Under the pieces are notes generated by a model. The model was not told the origin of the DNA. It worked only from the letters and a program-made list of their open reading frames with translations, and searched no databases. A program made the translations under genes and the position numbers. Shown one piece after another: positions 61,478 to 64,000 of a stretch of DNA of 64,000 bases. Location: NCBI RefSeq assembly GCF_051020765.1, contig NW_027469523.1, positions 1-64,000 on the forward strand. The letters are read 5' to 3'. The DNA comes from Lasioglossum baleicum (lineage: Eukaryota; Arthropoda; Insecta; Hymenoptera; Halictidae). Each line of letters begins with the position of its first letter. The first letter of the stretch is position 1.

Positions 61478-64000
61478 CGCACGTGTTTTTACTCGACTAG
61501 CCTGCGGGATGCATCCTCTCGCACGTGTTTTTGCTCGACTAGCCATGCGCATCCCAAAAAACCTGCGCATGCGCATCCCACAAAACCTGCGCATGCGCAT
61601 CCCACAAAACCTCGCACGTGTTTTTACTCGACTAGCCTGCGGGATGCATCCTCTCGCACGTGTTTTTCCTCGACTAGCCATGCGCATCCCAAAAAACCTG
61701 CGCATGCGCATCCCAAAAAACCTGCGCATGCGCCTCCCACAAAACCTGCGCATGCGCATCCCACAAAACCTCGCACGTGTTTTTACTCGACTAGCCTGCG
61801 GGATGCATCCTCTCGCACGTGTTTTTGCTCGACTAGCCTGCGGGATGCATCCTCTCGCACGTGTTTTTGCTCGACTAGCCATGCGCATCCCAATAAACCT
61901 GCGCATGCGCATCCCACAATACCTGCGCATGCGCATCCCACAAAACCTCGCACGTGTTTTTACTCGACTAGCCTGTGGGATGCATCCTCTCGCACGTGTT
62001 TTTACTCGACTAGCCTGCGGGATGCATCCTCTCGCACGTGTTTTTACTCGTCTAGCCTGCGGGATGCATCCTCTCGCACGTGTTTTTGCTCGACTAGCCT
62101 GCGGGATGCATCCTCTCGCACGTGTTTTTGCTCGACTAGGCATGAGCATCCCAAAAAACCTGCGCATGCGCATCCCAAAAAACCTGCGCATGCGCATCCC
62201 ACAAAACCTGCGCATGCGCATCCCACAAAACCTCGCACGTGTTTTTACTCGACTAGCCTGCGGGATGCATCCTCTCGCACGTGTTTTTCCTCGACTAGCC
62301 ATGCGCATCCCAAAAAACCTGCGCATGCGCATCCCAAAAAACCTGCGCATGCGCATCCCACAAAACCTGCGCATGCGCATCCCACAAAACCTCGCAAGTG
62401 TTTTTACTCGACTAGCCTGCGGGATGCATCCTCTCGCACGTGTTTTTACTCGACTAGCCTGCGGGATGCATCCTCTCGCACGTGTTTTTACTCGACTAGC
62501 CATGCGCATCCCAAAAAACCTGCGCATGCGCATCCCACAAAACCTGCGCATGCGCATCCCACAAAACCTCGCACGTGTTTTTACTCGACTAGCCTGCGGG
62601 ATGCATCCTCTCGCACGTGTTTTTACTCGACTAGCCTGCAGGATGCATCCTCTCGCACGTGTTTTTACTCGACTAGCCTGCGGGATGCATCCTCTCGCAC
62701 GTGTTTTTGCTCGACTAGCCTGCGGGATGCACCCTCTCGCACGTGTTTTTGCTCGACTAGCCATGCGCATCCCAAAAAACCTGCGCATGCGCAACCCACA
62801 AAACCTGCGCATGCGCATCCCACAAAACCTCGCACGTGTTTTTACTCGACTAGCCTGCGGGATGCATCCTCTCGCACGTGTTTTTACTCGACTAGCCTGC
62901 GGGATGCATCCTCTCGCACTTGTTTTTGCTCGACTAGCCATGCGCATCCCAAAAAACCTGCGCATGCGCATCCCACAAAACCTGCGCATGCGCATCCCAC
63001 AAAACCTGCGCATGCGCATCCCACAAAACCTCGCACGTGTTTTTACTCGACTAGCCTGCGGGATGCATCCTCTCGCACGTTTTTTTACTCGACTAGCCTG
63101 CGGGATGCATCCTCTCGCACGTGTTTTTGCTCGACTAGCCATGCGCATCCCAAAAAACCTGCGCATGCGCATCCCACAAAACCTGCGCATGCGCATCCCA
63201 CAAAACCTTGCACGTGTTTTTACTCGACTAGCCTGCGGGATGCATCCTCTCGCACGTGTTTTTGCTCGACTAGCCTGCGGGATGCATCCTCTCGCACGTG
63301 TTTTTGCTCGACTAGCCTGCGGGATGCATCCTCTCGCACGTGTTTGTGCTCGACTAGCCTGCGGGATGCATCCTCTCGCACGTGTTTTTACTCGACTAGC
63401 CTGCGGGATGCATCCTCTCGCACGTGTTTTTACTCGTCTAGCCTGCCGGATGCATCCTCTCGCACTTGTTTTTGCTCGACTAGCCATGCGCATCCCAAAA
63501 AACCTGCGCATGCGCATCCCACAAAACCTGCGCATGCGCATCCCACAAAACCTGCGCATGCGCATCCCACAAAACCTCGCACGTGTTTTTACTCGACTAG
63601 CCTGCGGGATGCATCCTCTCGCACGTGTTTTTACTCGACTAGCCTGCAGGATGCATCCTCTCGCACGTGTTTTTACTCGACTAGCCTGCGGGATGCATCC
63701 TCTCGCACGTGTTTTTGCTCGACTAGCCATGCGCATCCCAAAAAACCTGCGCATGCGCATCCCACAAAACCTGCGCATGCGCATCCCACATAACCTCGCA
63801 CGTGTTTTTACTCGACTAGCCTGCGGGATGCATCCTCTCGCACGTGTTTTTCCTCGACTAGCCATGCGCATCCCAAAAAACCTGCGCATGCGCATCCCAA
63901 AAAACCTGCGCATGCGCCTCCCACAAAACCTGCGCATGCGCATCCCACAAAACCTCGCACGTGTTTTTACTCGACTAGCCTGCGGGATGCATCCTCTCGC
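61478..64000. repeat. 2.5-kb dispersed duplication, right copy (cut by window end)
   Basis: This is the partner of 38955-41477, offset 22,523. It contains an AATAAA-type repeat opening at 61879 and CACATAACC at 63791. Similarity runs to the last base of the window. Confidence 0.88.

Larger units (their letters stand above)
1..64000. repeat. Satellite array of two interleaved monomers (A, 42 bp; B, 24 bp) filling the window
   Basis: Every part of the window that I read is built from the same two monomers, their fixed truncated junction forms and point variants of them. All units point the same way, and I saw no inverted block. There is no unique sequence at either edge, so the array continues beyond both ends. 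Scaling the 1,176-bp repeat composition (19 A, 21 B) to 64 kb gives roughly a thousand copies of each monomer; this is an estimate, not a count. Both monomers are about 54-58% GC and rich in CpG (four per A, two per B). Arrays like this are typical of eukaryotic heterochromatin. Centromeric, subtelomeric or sex-chromosome location cannot be told apart from the sequence alone. No gene, RNA or mobile element interrupts it. Confidence 0.97.

Noticed and set aside
1..64000. Telomeric repeats or a telomere-adjacent end
   Set aside because: No TTAGGG-, TTTAGGG- or TTAGG-like tandem units occur on either strand; T5 tracts are always in the A context.
1..64000. Transposon-derived array (for example inverted repeats of a MITE)
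   Set aside because: All units are direct; I saw no terminal inverted repeats, target-site duplications or transposase remnants. The palindromes are too short to mark element ends.

Overview
The whole 64 kb is satellite DNA. I find no protein-coding gene, RNA gene, transposon, phage, CRISPR array, telomere repeat or stretch of unique sequence, and both window edges lie inside the array, so the real array is longer. An array of this size built of nested higher-order repeats points to a eukaryotic chromosome (centromeric, pericentromeric, subtelomeric or sex/B-chromosome heterochromatin). Nothing here identifies the species, and I do not recognise the satellite.

Two monomers alternate, always in the same orientation. 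Monomer A is 42 bp (for example 122-163) and contains the palindrome GGATGCATCC, a CACGTG core, a T5 tract and CTCGACTAG. Monomer B is 24 bp (for example 24-47) and contains the 12-bp palindrome TGCGCATGCGCA and then CCC plus an A-rich end, either A6 (type K) or ACAAAA (type Q). Runs of B (usually 3-5) alternate with runs of A (2 to 14). Each switch uses a fixed truncated monomer: a 19-bp B after A and a 26-bp A after B. Because 42, 24 and 19+26=45 are all multiples of three, the array stays in three-base phase. This makes three of the six reading frames open for tens of kilobases without being coding.

A second level of order is a 1,176-bp higher-order repeat (HOR) of 21 B and 19 A monomers in a set sequence of variants. 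It is exactly periodic at 15117/16293, 25422/26598/27774, 41540/42716 and 45248/46424, and is present in shortened forms elsewhere. A third level is large near-identical segmental copies: about 7.8 kb at 8886-16702 and 19191-27007, with a 2,352-bp partial copy between them; a 2,912-bp tandem pair at 54004-59900; a 2.5-kb dispersed copy 22.5 kb apart (38955-41477 and 61478-64000); a pair at offset 3,708; and an 882-bp tandem pair.

Layout: 1-4302 mixed HOR blocks; 4303-8885 long A-runs and the left copy of a 1.56-kb duplication; 8886-27007 the duplicated 7.8-kb unit with its partial copy; 27008-32228 1,176-bp-type HORs; 32229-37252 a duplicated module with the longest A-run and longest B-run; 37253-48590 HOR-rich; 48591-54003 A-rich blocks; 54004-59900 the 2,912-bp tandem pair; 59901-61477 mixed blocks; 61478-64000 the dispersed copy. 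The only length changes not divisible by three are six A-tract indels, all in copies of one HOR module.
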